NCBI GenBank assembly: GCA_017305715.1
Contig: JAFKKG010000032.1
Location: forward strand, 59,082-123,081
DNA length: 64,000 nucleotides
DNA from: Hyphomicrobiales bacterium
GTDB lineage: Bacteria; Pseudomonadota; Alphaproteobacteria; Rhizobiales; Xanthobacteraceae
Reading direction: 5' to 3'
This document shows, piece by piece, positions 25,842 through 35,565 of the stretch. The notes under the pieces are model-generated. The model worked only from the letters and a program-made list of their open reading frames with translations. It was not told the origin of the DNA and searched no databases. The translations under genes and the position numbers were made by a program. How positions within the stretch are numbered: the stretch's first letter is position 1; every line of letters starts with the position of its first letter.

Positions 25842-26168
25842 TCAAGCGATGGCCTGCAAGCCTTTTGCTTTCACCAAATTGAGCAGCTTCAACGAAGGCC
25901 CGTCCGGTCGTTTCTCACCGCGCTCCCACTTGCTGACCGCATCCTTGCGGACGTTCAGGTAGCGCGCGAACACCGGCTGGGAGACCTGTTCGCGCACGCG
26001 CAACGCCTTGATCTCCTCAGGCGCCATCGGCGCAACGGGAGTCAGGCACAGAGTGTCGAACTCTCGCATCGTCGCCTTGTCGATGACGCCGGCGCGGCGC
26101 AGGCCGGCGGCGGTCTTGTGGACCGTGCCGAAGATACTGCTCTTAGTCTTGTTTGCCGTCTTTATCAT
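25842..26168 (-). CDS. XRE/HigA-type antitoxin, helix-turn-helix regulator
   Basis: A 108-aa DNA-binding antitoxin. The C-terminal half is a classical XRE helix-turn-helix (VREQVSQPVFARYLNVRKDAVSKWERGEK), preceded by a basic region. This is the HigA-like arrangement in which the toxin gene comes first and overlaps the antitoxin start by 26 bases. The ATG at 26168 is chosen over an in-frame TTG at 26177. The toxin gene upstream is broken, so this copy may survive as a stand-alone repressor of the palindrome at 26552-26574. Confidence 0.85.
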   Translation of the reverse strand: MIKTANKTKSSIFGTVHKTAAGLRRAGVIDKATMREFDTLCLTPVAPMAPEEIKALRVREQVSQPVFARYLNVRKDAVSKWERGEKRPDGPSLKLLNLVKAKGLQAIA

Positions 26169-26533
26169 CGCTGACAACCTCTACGATCTGACCAGCCACC
26201 CGCGCCTTCTCCAATTCTTCGGCATTCAATCCCAGGAAGACCGATGCCAACTTCTTCAGCGCTTTCAATTCCGCGGGCGAGATATTGCCCTTTGGCTTTT
26301 CGCAAAGCCGTGAACGAAGAAGCTATGCCCGCCAACCTTGAACAGGATGATGGTGCGGTAGCCACCGGATTTCCCGCCACCTTCGCGAGCGATCCGCTGT
26401 TTGAAGACACCGCCACCGAGGTCGGCATCCCACCGCCCGGCCCCACGGCCTTCGCAGCTTCCAGCAGGTCCTCATTTCCCAAATCCGCCTTGCGGGCGAA
26501 CCTCGAAAACTCCTTCGTCTTGTAGACACTTAT
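26143..26533 (-). pseudogene. RelE/HigB-type toxin, inactivated
   Basis: Three pieces of a RelE-family toxin can be read in successive frames: VYKTKEFSRFARKADLGNED, then DADLGGGVFKQRIARE with SGGYRTIILFKVGG and FFVHGFAKSQ, then SPAELKALKKLASVFLGLNAEEL up to the TAA at 26143. The first shift is in a G-run (near 26443-26448) and the second in an A-run (near 26290-26294); each needs one extra base to restore the frame. The expected start codon is ATA (26531-26533), not ATG. The stop overlaps the antitoxin start. Confidence 0.8.
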
Positions 26534-26551
26534 GGGATCGGCAGCCTCATA

Positions 26552-26574
26552 AATATAGCTCCAAGAGCTATATT
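26552..26574. promoter_or_regulatory. Toxin-antitoxin operator palindrome
   Basis: AATATAGCTC-CAA-GAGCTATATT is a perfect 10-bp inverted repeat, AT-rich in a GC-rich genome, 18 bases upstream of the toxin remnant. It is the expected position for an autoregulatory antitoxin operator and promoter. Confidence 0.7.
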
Positions 26575-26607
26575 ATTCAAGCGCTGCTCCACGCTGCGCG
26601 AGCGCCG

Positions 26608-27534
26608 CTACGCCACTTCGTTAAAGCACCAGGCCAGAATGCCCTTTTGCGCATGCAGGCGGTTTTCGGCCTCGTCGAACACCACCGATTGCGGCCCGTC
26701 GATCACCTCGTCGGTGACTTCCTCGCCGCGATGGGCCGGCAGGCAGTGCATGAACAGCGCATCGGGCTTGGCCAGCGACATCAGCTTGGCGTTGACCTGA
26801 TAGGGCTTCAGCACGTTGTGGCGATGCTCGCCGTCCTTGTCGCCCATCGACACCCAGGTGTCGGTGACGACGCAGTCGGCGCCGGCCACGGCGGCTTCCG
26901 GGTCGTTGCCGAGCACGATCGGCGCCTGCGTCGCCCTGATCCAGTCCTTCATCGCCTTGTTGGGCGCGAGCTGCGGCGGGGTCGCGACGTTGAGGTTGAA
27001 CTTCAGGCGTTCCGCCGCATGCGCCCAGGACGCCAGCACGTTGTTGTCGTCGCCGGTCCAGGCCACGGTGCGGCCCTCGATCGAACCGCGACGCTCCTCG
27101 AACGTCATCAGGTCCGCCATCACCTGGCAGGGATGCGAGCGCCGGGTCAGCCCGTTGATGACGGGCACCGTGGCGTTGGCGGCAAGTTCGAGCAGCGCGT
27201 CGTGGTTGAGGATGCGGATCATGATCGCATCGACGTAACGCGACAGCACGCGCGCGGTATCGGCGATGGTCTCGCCGCGGCCGAGCTGCATTTCCGCGCC
27301 GGTCAGCATGATGGATTCGCCGCCGAGCTGGCGCATGCCGACGTCGAACGAGACCCGGGTGCGGGTCGACGGCCGTTCGAAGATCATCGCCAGCGTCTTG
27401 CCCTCGAGCGGCTTCCGGTTCTTCTCATGGGCCTTCAGCTTCGCCTTCATGGCGACGCTGGCGGACAGCATGTTGCGTAATTCCTTCGGCGGCAGTTCGC
27501 TGATGTCGAGGAAGTGACGGACGGCCTTGCTCAT
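26608..27534 (-). CDS. argF: Ornithine carbamoyltransferase
   Basis: Converts ornithine and carbamoyl phosphate to citrulline in arginine synthesis. It is 308 aa, normal for the family. Motifs: carbamoyl-phosphate site [14 protein letters not shown], the ornithine-binding segment WVSMGD, and [10 protein letters not shown]. The ATG overlaps the argD stop in ATGA, so translation is coupled. Confidence 0.97.
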   Translation of the reverse strand: MSKAVRHFLDISELPPKELRNMLSASVAMKAKLKAHEKNRKPLEGKTLAMIFERPSTRTRVSFDVGMRQLGGESIMLTGAEMQLGRGETIADTARVLSRYVDAIMIRILNHDALLELAANATVPVINGLTRRSHPCQVMADLMTFEERRGSIEGRTVAWTGDDNNVLASWAHAAERLKFNLNVATPPQLAPNKAMKDWIRATQAPIVLGNDPEAAVAGADCVVTDTWVSMGDKDGEHRHNVLKPYQVNAKLMSLAKPDALFMHCLPAHRGEEVTDEVIDGPQSVVFDEAENRLHAQKGILAWCFNEVA

Positions 27535-28742
27535 CACCCCGCCGCCTTCTTGGAATGGTCGCCGGACAGCGCGATGCAGGCGCGTTCCAGGCTCTGCACC
27601 GATTGCTCGATTTCGGATTCGGACACGATCAACGGCGCGAGGAAGCGCACGACGTTGTCGCCGGCGCCGACGGTGAGCAGCTTCTGGTCGCGCAGCGCGG
27701 CAACGAGATCGCCCGACGGCACCACGGCCTTGACGCCGATCAGCAAGCCTTCGCCACGCACTTCCGCCAGCACCGCAGGATAGCGATCGACCACGGAGGC
27801 GAGCTTCTGTTTCAAGAGCAGCGACATCTTCTGCACGTGATCGAAGAATCCGGGCTTCAGCATCACGTCGAGCACCGCGTTGGCGGAAGCGATGGCCAGC
27901 GGATTGCCGCCGAAGGTCGAGCCGTGCGACCCCGGCGTCATGCCGGACGCGGCCTCTGCGGTAGCGAGGCACGCGCCGATCGGAAAACCGCCGCCGAGCG
28001 CTTTCGCAAGCGACATGATATCGGGGGTGACGCCGAGGCGCTTATAGGCGAAGAGATCGCCGGTGCGGCCCATGCCGGTCTGCACCTCGTCGAAGATCAG
28101 GAGCAGGCCGTTGTCGTCGCACAATTGGCGGAGCGCCTTGAAGAACGCGTGCGGCGCGCTGCGCACGCCGCCCTCGCCCTGCACCGGCTCGATCAGGATC
28201 GCCGCCGTGTGCGGACCGATCGCCTTCTTGACGGCTTCGAGATCGCCATGCGCGACCTGGTCGAAGCCATCCAGCGGCGGGCCAAAGCCTTCGAGGTATT
28301 TGGCAGATCCCGTCGCCGCCAGCGTGCCCAGGGTGCGGCCATGGAACGCGCCCTCGAAGGTGACGAGGCGATAGCGCTCGGGGTGGCCCTTGGCGGCGTG
28401 ATAGCGGCGCGCGACCTTGATCGCGCATTCCATCGCCTCGGCGCCGGAATTACAGAAGAATACGAAATCGGCAAAGCTCTGCTCGCACAGCCGCGCCGCG
28501 AGCTTGTCGCCGTCCGGGCTCCTGAACAGGTTCGACATGTGCCAGAGTTTCGTCGCCTGCTCCTGCAGCGCCGCGACCAGATGCGGATGCGCATGGCCGA
28601 GCGCGTTCACCGCGACCCCCGAGGTGAAGTCGAGATAGCGCTCGCCCGACGTTGAAATCAGCCATGCGCCTTCGCCGCGCTCGAAGCCGAGTTCGACCCG
28701 GGCGAAGACGGGAAGCAAATGCGACGGGGCGCTGTTGGTCAT
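27534..28742 (-). CDS. argD: Acetylornithine aminotransferase
   Basis: PLP aminotransferase (402 aa) forming N-acetylornithine in arginine synthesis. Signatures are the [16 protein letters not shown]-terminus, [14 protein letters not shown] (PLP Asp) and [17 protein letters not shown], which holds the Schiff-base Lys. I chose the ATG at 28742 ([13 protein letters not shown]). The frame is open upstream to 28967 but that part spans a strong terminator-like hairpin. It forms an operon with argF. Confidence 0.96.
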   Translation of the reverse strand: MTNSAPSHLLPVFARVELGFERGEGAWLISTSGERYLDFTSGVAVNALGHAHPHLVAALQEQATKLWHMSNLFRSPDGDKLAARLCEQSFADFVFFCNSGAEAMECAIKVARRYHAAKGHPERYRLVTFEGAFHGRTLGTLAATGSAKYLEGFGPPLDGFDQVAHGDLEAVKKAIGPHTAAILIEPVQGEGGVRSAPHAFFKALRQLCDDNGLLLIFDEVQTGMGRTGDLFAYKRLGVTPDIMSLAKALGGGFPIGACLATAEAASGMTPGSHGSTFGGNPLAIASANAVLDVMLKPGFFDHVQKMSLLLKQKLASVVDRYPAVLAEVRGEGLLIGVKAVVPSGDLVAALRDQKLLTVGAGDNVVRFLAPLIVSESEIEQSVQSLERACIALSGDHSKKAAG

Positions 28743-28824
28743 GGCAACCACTTTGGTTTTACACTGGGGTTGGAGACTGGCCATATAGCGTGCGGAAGCG
28801 TGAACGCGGCACGGCCGGTCTTGC

Positions 28825-28860
28825 GAAAACAAAACGTGCCGCCTTTTAGGGGCGGCACGT
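28825..28860 (-). terminator. Intrinsic terminator in the argD leader
   Basis: On the minus strand ACGTGCCGCC-CCTAAAA-GGCGGCACGT is followed by TTTGTTTTC. This 10-bp perfect stem with a U-rich tail ends about 83 bases before the argD start codon. No minus-strand gene lies just upstream, so it either attenuates argD or ends a small RNA. The remaining intergenic part, 28861-29235, shows no gene. Confidence 0.75.
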
Positions 28861-29235
28861 AACAGGCATTCTATGCGGGCTTTGGACCGTGTCAACACGC
28901 CGAAAAACGCTTCCTGCAGTGCAAGATAGAGCAATCCGTCGCACTCCGGTGCCGTGGAAAACGCCAATTACAATGCATAAATGCTGGAACATGTGGACGC
29001 ACGGACGCGGACTCTTGCGCCAGAGTCACGCCATATTGTAGCGTCTGGGCTGTCGGGTACGACATCTCGTGCGGCGGTACTGACCCCTAGAGTCCATTTT
29101 GTGTGGCGTAAACGTTCGGGCGCGCTCATCGCGCCCGGCGAGGGCTAAGGGATTCTGCCCGCTGGGAATTTTGAGAATTTGGCATCGCCAGCGCTGCCCC
29201 CGGTTCGGCCGGCTCTGTGCGAAGGGAAGAATGCG

Positions 29236-29745
29236 ATGACGGTATTGACCTGGTCGGACGATCGCGTCGAGCAACTCAAGAAACTCTGGGAGGGCGGACT
29301 TTCCGCCAGCCAGATTGCCGCGGAACTCGGGAATGTGACGCGCAACGCCGTGATCGGCAAGGTTCACCGGCTGGGCCTGTCCGGCCGCGCCAAGAGCCCT
29401 TCCTCGGCCGCGCCGCGCCAGCGCAAGGCGCGCCCCGCCCAGCAGATGATGCGGGTGGCGCGTCCGGTGTCGCGCGGCAACACCGCGCTGGCCCACGCCT
29501 TCGATGTGGAGCTGGAGCCGGATCCGGTCGCCTATGACAATGTGGTGCCGATGAGCCAGCGGCTGACCCTGCTGGAACTGAACGAGGCCACCTGCCACTG
29601 GCCGATCGGCGATCCCTCGAGCTCGGAATTCTTTTTCTGCGGCGGCAAGGCGCTCACGGGCCTGCCCTATTGCGCGCACCACTCGCGCATCGCCTATCAG
29701 CCGGCCTCCGATCGCCGCCGCCCGGCGCCGAAGCCGACGCGGTAA
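29236..29745 (+). CDS. gcrA: Cell-cycle regulator GcrA
   Basis: A 169-aa master regulator of S-phase genes in alphaproteobacteria. GcrA binds sigma-70 RNA polymerase and prefers CcrM-methylated GANTC sites. The N-terminal DNA-binding domain is intact (LTWSDDRVEQLKKLWEGG, then AAELGNVTRNAVIGKVHRLG). The C-terminal sigma-interacting domain contains the ECxWP-like TCHWPIGDP, FFFCGG and YCAHHSRIAYQ. The start ATG at 29236 (MTVLTWSDD) matches the family; GAAGGGA precedes it. Confidence 0.96.
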   Translation: MTVLTWSDDRVEQLKKLWEGGLSASQIAAELGNVTRNAVIGKVHRLGLSGRAKSPSSAAPRQRKARPAQQMMRVARPVSRGNTALAHAFDVELEPDPVAYDNVVPMSQRLTLLELNEATCHWPIGDPSSSEFFFCGGKALTGLPYCAHHSRIAYQPASDRRRPAPKPTR

Positions 29746-29854
29746 GGACGTCGTAAGCTAAACGGAAAATATCCGCTATCGTCCCTGCCCCGTGCGCAAT
29801 TGCGCACTAAATCGCAATGAGATCGGGTTGAACTGGACCGGCATCGGGAATTCC

Positions 29855-29976
29855 ACCTCTCCCGTCGGGAGAGGTCGGCGCGAAGCGCCGGGTGAGGGTT
29901 TACGGTCTATCGTTGGAGCAGCGCGCCCTCACCCGATTTGCTGCGCAAATCGACCTCTCCCCGCTGGGGAGAGGTG
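29855..29976. repeat. Compound palindromic repeat (ACCTCTCCC / GGGGAGAGGT)
   Basis: ACCTCTCCCGTCGGGAGAGGT and a second hairpin ACCTCTCCCC-GCT-GGGGAGAGGT flank mirrored GGGTGAGGG / CCCTCACCC arms. This is another dispersed repeat type; a relative is at 41417-41563. It fills most of the gap between gcrA and phoB. Confidence 0.75.
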
Positions 29977-30047
29977 AACAGAGTCGGGAGCGAACGACTC
30001 AACCTAATCCCATCGCGCTTTAGGCGGGGACGACGGTGGAGTCTTGA

Positions 30048-30749
30048 CTATTCCGCTTTCGCGAAACGATCGTCCAGCGCATAGCCGGCACCGCGCACGG
30101 TGCGGATCGGGTCCTGCTCACGGCCGGGGTTGAGCAATTTGCGCAGCCGGCCGATATGCACGTCCACGGTGCGCTCGTCGATGTAGATATCGCGGCCCCA
30201 GACGCTGTCGAGCAATTGCTCGCGGCTGAACACGCGGCCGGGATGTTCCAGGAAAAACTCCAGGAGGCGATACTCGGTCGGGCCGAGATCGATCGGACGG
30301 CCCGAGCGCGCGACGCGGCGCTTCTCACGGTCGAGCTCGATGTCGCCATAGGTCAGCACGGTGGCCAGACGCTCGGGGCTCGCGCGCCTGAGCAGGCCCT
30401 TGACCCGCGCCAGCAGCTCCGGCACCGAGAATGGCTTGACGATGTAATCGTCGGCGCCGGTGGCAAGCCCGCGCACCCGCTCGCTTTCCTCGCCGCGCGC
30501 GGTGAGCATGATGATCGGCAGCGCCTTGGTCTCCGGCCGTGCCCGCAAGCGGCGGCACAGTTCGATGCCGGACAGGCCCGGCAGCATCCAGTCCAGCACG
30601 ATCAAGTCGGGCACCCGCTCCTTCAACCGCGTGTCGGCGTCGTCGCCGCGGCCGACGGTTTCGACCTCATAACCTTCGGCATCGAGGTTGTAGCGCAGGA
30701 GCGTGGTGAGCGCTTCCTCGTCCTCAACCACCAGAATGCGTGCGTTCAT
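30048..30749 (-). CDS. phoB: Phosphate regulon response regulator PhoB
   Basis: A 233-aa OmpR-class response regulator that activates the Pho regulon under phosphate limitation. The receiver domain has the acidic pair EDEEAL, the phospho-acceptor Asp in LIVLDWMLPG, and the switch Lys in IVKPFS. The C-terminal winged helix shows GPTEYRLLEFFLEHPG and DERTVDVHIGRLRKLL. It is the last gene of the minus-strand phoR-pst-phoU-phoB unit, 53 bases after phoU. Confidence 0.97.
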   Translation of the reverse strand: MNARILVVEDEEALTTLLRYNLDAEGYEVETVGRGDDADTRLKERVPDLIVLDWMLPGLSGIELCRRLRARPETKALPIIMLTARGEESERVRGLATGADDYIVKPFSVPELLARVKGLLRRASPERLATVLTYGDIELDREKRRVARSGRPIDLGPTEYRLLEFFLEHPGRVFSREQLLDSVWGRDIYIDERTVDVHIGRLRKLLNPGREQDPIRTVRGAGYALDDRFAKAE

Positions 30750-30802
30750 CTATGTGAGCCTCTGATATCTGTCGTTTAACGCGGTTTGCCGATGCGAAAC
30801 CT

Positions 30803-31519
30803 TCAATTTCCCGGCACCGTCGTGGCGAAATTGGTCATGTCGCCCTTCGGACGCTTGTCGAGGATCTGCTGGCCTTCGATCATGTAGAACACCGTCTCGG
30901 CGATATTGGTGGCGTGGTCGCCGATCCGCTCGATGTTCTTGGCGCAGAACATCAGGTGAATGCAGAACGAGATGTTGCGCGGATCTTCCATCATGTAGGT
31001 CAGGAGCTCGCGGAACAGGGAGGTGCAGATGGCGTCAACTTCCTCGTCGCCCTTCCAGACCGCCATCGCCGCCGGCAGATCGTGCGACGCATAAGCGTCG
31101 AGCACGGACTTGACCTGCGACTGTACCAGATCGGTCATGTGTTCGAGGCCGCGGATCAGCTTCAGCGGCTGGAAATCGTTCTCCAGCGCGGCAACCCGCT
31201 TGCCCATGTTCTTGGCGAGGTCGCCGATCCGCTCCAGATCGGTGGCGACCCGCATGGCGCCGACGATCTCGCGCAGATCGACCGCCATCGGCTGGCGGCG
31301 CGCGATGGTCAGCACAGCGCGTTCCTCGATCGCGTGCTGCAGACGGTCGATTTCGAGGTCGGTGGCGACCACGCGCTTGCCGAGTGCGATGTCGCGGCGG
31401 ATCAGCGCATCGACGGATTCGGTGATCATGCGTTCGACGAGGCCGCCCATCTCGGCGACCAGGCGGGTCAGTTCCTGCAGGTCGCTGTCGAACGCCTTCG
31501 CGGTGTGTTCAGAAGCCAT
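30803..31519 (-). CDS. phoU: Phosphate transport regulator PhoU
   Basis: A 238-aa all-helical protein with two PhoU repeats that couples PstB to PhoR so that signalling stops when phosphate is plentiful. Metal-binding helix motifs are visible (VATDLERIGDLAKNMGKR and CAKNIERIGDHATNIAE, the E/DxxxD patterns). It lies 23 bases after pstB in the same transcript. Confidence 0.97.
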   Translation of the reverse strand: MASEHTAKAFDSDLQELTRLVAEMGGLVERMITESVDALIRRDIALGKRVVATDLEIDRLQHAIEERAVLTIARRQPMAVDLREIVGAMRVATDLERIGDLAKNMGKRVAALENDFQPLKLIRGLEHMTDLVQSQVKSVLDAYASHDLPAAMAVWKGDEEVDAICTSLFRELLTYMMEDPRNISFCIHLMFCAKNIERIGDHATNIAETVFYMIEGQQILDKRPKGDMTNFATTVPGN

Positions 31520-31542
31520 GATATTCTCCTCGCGGCGTGCGC

Positions 31543-32367
31543 TTAGCCGAAGCGGCCGGTGATGTAGTCCTGGGTCCGTCGATCGCTCGGCGAGGTGAAG
31601 ATCTTGTTGGTGTCGTCGAACTCGACCAGTTCGCCGAGATACATGAAGGCGGTCTTGTCCGAGACGCGCGCCGCCTGCTGCATGTTATGGGTGACGATGG
31701 CGATGGTGTAGTCCTCCGCCAGTTCCGTGATCAGTTCCTCGACCTTGGCGGTCGAGATCGGGTCCAGCGCCGAACAGGGCTCGTCGAACAGGATCACTTC
31801 CGGGCGCACCGCGACCGTGCGGGCGATGCACAGGCGCTGCTGCTGGCCGCCGGACAGGCTGAGGCCGGATGCGTTGAGCTTGTCCTTGACCTCGTTCCAC
31901 AGCGCGCCGCCCCGCAGCGCTTTTTCGACGCGGCCGTCCATCTCGGATTTCGAGATCTTCTCGTAGAGGCGGATGCCGAAGGCGATGTTTTCGTAGATCG
32001 TCATCGGGAACGGCGTCGGCTTCTGGAACACCATGCCGACGCGGGCCCGCAGCAGATTGAGATCGAGCTTGGGGTCGAGGATGTTGGTCTGGTCCAGCAT
32101 CAATTGCCCGGTCGCCTTCTGGCCGGGATAGAGGTCGTACATCCGGTTGAAGATCCGCAGCAAGGTGGACTTGCCGCAGCCGGACGGCCCGATGAAGGCG
32201 GTGACGCGGTTAGTGCCGAGCGTCAAATTGATGTTCTTCAGCGCATGATGCTCGCCATAGTAAAAGTTCAGGCCGCGCGCCGTCACTTTCGGCGCGGCTT
32301 CCGGCAAGCTCGCCGTGGGAGGAAGTCCGCCGGCAGCGCTCATCGAGGAAACGGAAAGCTCGCTCAT
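31543..32367 (-). CDS. pstB: Phosphate ABC transporter ATPase PstB
   Basis: A 274-aa ATPase of the high-affinity phosphate importer. Walker A is GPSGCGKST, the Q-loop [14 protein letters not shown] is the PstB-specific form, the signature is LSGGQQQRL, Walker B is [13 protein letters not shown], and the H-loop is [10 protein letters not shown]. Its first codons overlap the end of pstA (4 bases), which indicates tight coupling. Confidence 0.98.
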   Translation of the reverse strand: MSELSVSSMSAAGGLPPTASLPEAAPKVTARGLNFYYGEHHALKNINLTLGTNRVTAFIGPSGCGKSTLLRIFNRMYDLYPGQKATGQLMLDQTNILDPKLDLNLLRARVGMVFQKPTPFPMTIYENIAFGIRLYEKISKSEMDGRVEKALRGGALWNEVKDKLNASGLSLSGGQQQRLCIARTVAVRPEVILFDEPCSALDPISTAKVEELITELAEDYTIAIVTHNMQQAARVSDKTAFMYLGELVEFDDTNKIFTSPSDRRTQDYITGRFG

Positions 32368-33209
32368 TTTGAGGTCCTCTCGGCGCCGAGGATGCGCGCG
32401 CCAATATTCAGGGCAAGTACGGTCAGGGTGATGATCAAGGCACCGCTCCAGGCGAGCTCCTTCCAGTAGGCGTAGGGGCTCTGCACGAAGTTGTTGATGG
32501 TGACCGGCAGGTTGGCCATCGTCTTGGTCAGGTTGAGGCTGAAGAACTGGTTCGACAGAGCGGTGAACAGCAGGGGTGCGGTTTCGCCGGCGACGCGGGC
32601 GGTCGCCAGCAGCACGCCGGTGATGAGGCCGCTGCGCGCGGCGCGATAGGCGATCCGTTTGATCACCAGCGAGCGCGGCAGGCCGAGCGCGGAGGCCGCC
32701 TCGCGCAGCGGGTTCGGCACCAGGCCCAGCATGTCCTCGGTGGTGCGGACCACGACGGGGATCACGATCACGGCGAGCGCCAGACAGCCGGCAAAGGCCG
32801 AGAAGCCGCCCATCGGCACCACGATGGCGCCATAGACGAACAGGCCGATGATGATCGAGGGCGCGCTGAGCAGGATGTCGTTGATGAAGCGGATCACCGA
32901 GGTGAGCCGGTCATGCTTGCCGTATTCGGCGAGATAGGTGCCGGCGAACAGCCCGAGCGGCGCGCCGATGCCGACCCCGATCACGGTCATGATGATCGAG
33001 CCGATGATGGCGTTGCGCAGGCCGCCCTCGGTCGAGCCGGGCGGCGGGGTGTCCTGGGTGAAGACCTGCAGCGAGAGGCCGGTCAGGCCGTTATAGAACA
33101 GCGTGAACAGGATCAGCGCGAGCCAGGTGACGCCGAACAGAGCGGCGCCGACGCACAGCGCGCGGATGATGATGTCGTTGCGACGGCGGGAGGCGTAAAT
33201 CGGGTTCAT
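32364..33209 (-). CDS. pstA: Phosphate ABC transporter permease PstA
   Basis: A 281-aa inner membrane permease with about six membrane segments. The EAA loop [21 protein letters not shown] contacts PstB, and the end [22 protein letters not shown] is PstA-specific. It starts 3 bases after the pstC stop and overlaps pstB. Confidence 0.97.
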   Translation of the reverse strand: MNPIYASRRRNDIIIRALCVGAALFGVTWLALILFTLFYNGLTGLSLQVFTQDTPPPGSTEGGLRNAIIGSIIMTVIGVGIGAPLGLFAGTYLAEYGKHDRLTSVIRFINDILLSAPSIIIGLFVYGAIVVPMGGFSAFAGCLALAVIVIPVVVRTTEDMLGLVPNPLREAASALGLPRSLVIKRIAYRAARSGLITGVLLATARVAGETAPLLFTALSNQFFSLNLTKTMANLPVTINNFVQSPYAYWKELAWSGALIITLTVLALNIGARILGAERTSK

Positions 33210-33212
33210 GGC

Positions 33213-34211
33213 TCAGTTCCCGGCCTTCTTTTCCAGCCGCATCAGCATCAGCCGGGCGGCGGACAGCACGAAGAAGGTCAGCACGAACAGCAAGAGGCCG
33301 AGCAGGATCAGGCCGGACTGGTGCAGGCCGTCGCTCTCGGCGAATTCGGATGCGATCGCCGCCGAGATGGTGGTGCCCGGCGCGAAGATCGACGAGGAAA
33401 TCTTGAACGAATTGCCGATGATGAAGGTGACCGCCATGGTCTCGCCGAGCGCGCGGCCGAGCGCCAGCATGATGCCGCCGATTACCCCGACCCGGGTATA
33501 GGGGATCACGACGTTGCGGACGACTTCCCAGGTGGTGCAGCCGACGCCATAGGCGGCTTCCTTCAGCACCGGCGGCACCGTCTTGAAGACGTCGACCGAG
33601 ATCGAGGTGATGAAGGGCAGCACCATGATCGCCAGGATCAGTGCGGCGTTGAACAGGCTGAGATAGGAGGGCGGGCCGGCGAAGATGGTGCCGAGCACCG
33701 GGACGCCGTCGAAAATGCTGATCATGAAGGGCTGGAACGAGTTGGCCAGGAACGGGCCCAGCACGAAGAAGCCCCACATGCCGTAGATGATCGAGGGAAT
33801 GCCGGCGAGCAGTTCGACCGCAAGCCCGATCGGGCGGCGCAGCCAGAGCGGACAGATCTCGGTCAGGAACACGGCGATGCCGATGCCGACCGGAATGGCG
33901 ATCATCATCGCGATGACCGAGGTGATCAGCGTGCCGTAGATCGGCCCCAGCGCGCCCAGCACCGGCGGATCGGCCGACGGCGCCCAGCGCGAGGTGAACA
34001 GGAACGAAAAGCCGTATTCGCGGATCGCGGGCCAGGCGCCGACGATCAGCGAGATGATGATGCCGCCGAGAATGAGCAGCACCGAGATCGCGCAGGCGCG
34101 GGTGATCCAATAGAAGGTAACGTCACCTAGCTTAAAGGCGCTGAGGGCCCGGGCACGATCGTAGGGTCCTGCAGCTTCCATCACGTCGCTCTGAACCGCC
34201 ATGTCTGCCAC
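33213..34211 (-). CDS. pstC: Phosphate ABC transporter permease PstC
   Basis: A 332-aa permease partner of PstA with about six membrane segments. The PstC signature region KEAAYGVGCTTWEVVRNVV, then GIMLALGRALGETMAVTF, is clear. It is separated from pstS by a 200-base gap containing strong hairpins. Confidence 0.97.
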   Translation of the reverse strand: MADMAVQSDVMEAAGPYDRARALSAFKLGDVTFYWITRACAISVLLILGGIIISLIVGAWPAIREYGFSFLFTSRWAPSADPPVLGALGPIYGTLITSVIAMMIAIPVGIGIAVFLTEICPLWLRRPIGLAVELLAGIPSIIYGMWGFFVLGPFLANSFQPFMISIFDGVPVLGTIFAGPPSYLSLFNAALILAIMVLPFITSISVDVFKTVPPVLKEAAYGVGCTTWEVVRNVVIPYTRVGVIGGIMLALGRALGETMAVTFIIGNSFKISSSIFAPGTTISAAIASEFAESDGLHQSGLILLGLLLFVLTFFVLSAARLMLMRLEKKAGN

Positions 34212-34320
34212 GCCAATCCCCTGTACTTATAGCCCAACTGGCCCGGATCGGCGCCGGTTTTGCACCGGACTTTCATGACCTGATCCGCCCTGCATCGACC
34301 CTCCCGCCCGGAGGGAAAGA

Positions 34321-34365
34321 CCCAACTCGGGGGCACCCGAGTTGGGAAGTGGGAGCACGCTCCCA
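34321..34365 (-). promoter_or_regulatory. Tandem hairpins between pstS and pstC
   Basis: CCCAACTCGGG-GGCA-CCCGAGTTGGG (34321-34346, 11-bp perfect stem) is followed by TGGGAG-CACG-CTCCCA (34350-34365). Neither has a T-run. They probably stabilise the pstS end of the mRNA or partly stop transcription, raising the binding protein above the permease. Confidence 0.65.
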
Positions 34366-34412
34366 TTGTCGCCGGGTCCCAGAACACGACCCGGCTCTTG
34401 TTCAGTTCCGGA

Positions 34413-35423
34413 TCAGCTCTTGATCTCGGCGGTCCAGGTCTTTTCGATCAGCTTGACCACGGAGTCCGGCATCGGGATGTAGTCGAGCTCTTCCGCCATC
34501 TTGCCGCCCTTCTCGAACGACCATTTGAAGAACTTGATGGCTTCCTGCGCCGCGGCCTTATCGGTCGCGGATTTGTGCATCAGGATGAAGGTGGCGGCGG
34601 TGATCGGCCAGGAGCCTTCGCCGGGCTGGTCGGTCAGGATCACGTAATAGCCGGGGGCCTTTTCCCAATCGGCGTTGGCGGCAGCGGCCTGGAACGAGGC
34701 AACGGTCGGCTGCACGGTCTTGCCGGCCTTGTTGGTCATCGCCGCGTAGGTCAGCTTGTTCTGCTTGGCGTAGGCGTATTCGACGTAACCGATCGCGTTC
34801 TTGGTCTGGCCGATATTGCCGGCAACGCCTTCATTGCCCTTGGCGCCAACGCCGGTCGGCCATTCGACCGCGGTGCCGGAGCCGACCTTGGCCTTCCACT
34901 CGGCGTTCGACTTCGACAGATAGTCGGTAAAGTTGAAGGTGGTGCCCGAACCGTCGGAGCGGCGGACCACGGTGATGGCGTCGCTGGGCAGCTTCAGCTT
35001 CGGATTGAGCTTGGCAATCGCGGCATCGTCCCACTTCTTGATCTTGCCGAGATAGATGTCGCCGAGCACTTCGCCCGAGAGCACGAGTTCGCCCGACTTG
35101 ATGCCTTCGAGGTTCACGACGGGGACGATTGCGCCCATCACCATCGGCCACTGCACGAGGCCGTCCTTTTCGAGCGCCTCGGCCTTCAGCGGCGCGTCGG
35201 TGGCGCCGAACGTCACGGTCTTGGCCTGGATCTGCTTGATGCCGGCGCCGGAGCCGATCGACTGATAGTTCAGGCCGTTGCCGGTTTCCTTTTTGTAGGC
35301 GTCGGCCCACTTCGAATAGACCGGGAAGGGGAAGGTGGCGCCCGCGCCGGTGATGTCAGCGGCGAATGCCGACGTCGACGCGGCGACGAGGCCCGCCGCG
35401 ACGATGGTCTTGATGAAATTCAT
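34413..35423 (-). CDS. pstS: Phosphate-binding protein PstS
   Basis: A 336-aa periplasmic phosphate receptor with a signal peptide ([16 protein letters not shown]). Phosphate-contacting loops are present: [14 protein letters not shown] near the start, [10 protein letters not shown], and [18 protein letters not shown], the classical SGT phosphate loop. It is the first structural gene after phoR, with a PHO box about 100 bases upstream. Confidence 0.97.
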   Translation of the reverse strand: MNFIKTIVAAGLVAASTSAFAADITGAGATFPFPVYSKWADAYKKETGNGLNYQSIGSGAGIKQIQAKTVTFGATDAPLKAEALEKDGLVQWPMVMGAIVPVVNLEGIKSGELVLSGEVLGDIYLGKIKKWDDAAIAKLNPKLKLPSDAITVVRRSDGSGTTFNFTDYLSKSNAEWKAKVGSGTAVEWPTGVGAKGNEGVAGNIGQTKNAIGYVEYAYAKQNKLTYAAMTNKAGKTVQPTVASFQAAAANADWEKAPGYYVILTDQPGEGSWPITAATFILMHKSATDKAAAQEAIKFFKWSFEKGGKMAEELDYIPMPDSVVKLIEKTWTAEIKS

Positions 35424-35521
35424 GGGTTGGTCTCCATCTGGTGAACGAAGCGCCGATGCGCCCGATCGCGCTCACGCCGCATCCGTTTAGGTGCGGTCGA
35501 TAGAGCTTTTACGAAGGTTCG

Positions 35522-35539
35522 ATGACAGTTGGATGACAG
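35522..35539 (-). promoter_or_regulatory. PHO box upstream of pstS
   Basis: On the minus strand CTGTCAT-CCAA-CTGTCAT, two exact 7-bp PhoB half-sites with a 4-base spacer. It lies 99 bases before the pstS ATG and should make pst transcription PhoB-dependent. Confidence 0.9.
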
Positions 35540-35540
35540 T

Positions 35541-35564
35541 CACAAGCGATTGAAATCGCTTGTG
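35541..35564. terminator. Hairpin after phoR
   Basis: CACAAGCGAT-TGAA-ATCGCTTGTG, a perfect 10-bp stem one base after the phoR stop. No T-run follows. It probably marks the phoR transcript end and lies directly beside the pstS PHO box. Confidence 0.6.
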
Positions 35565-35565
35565 T

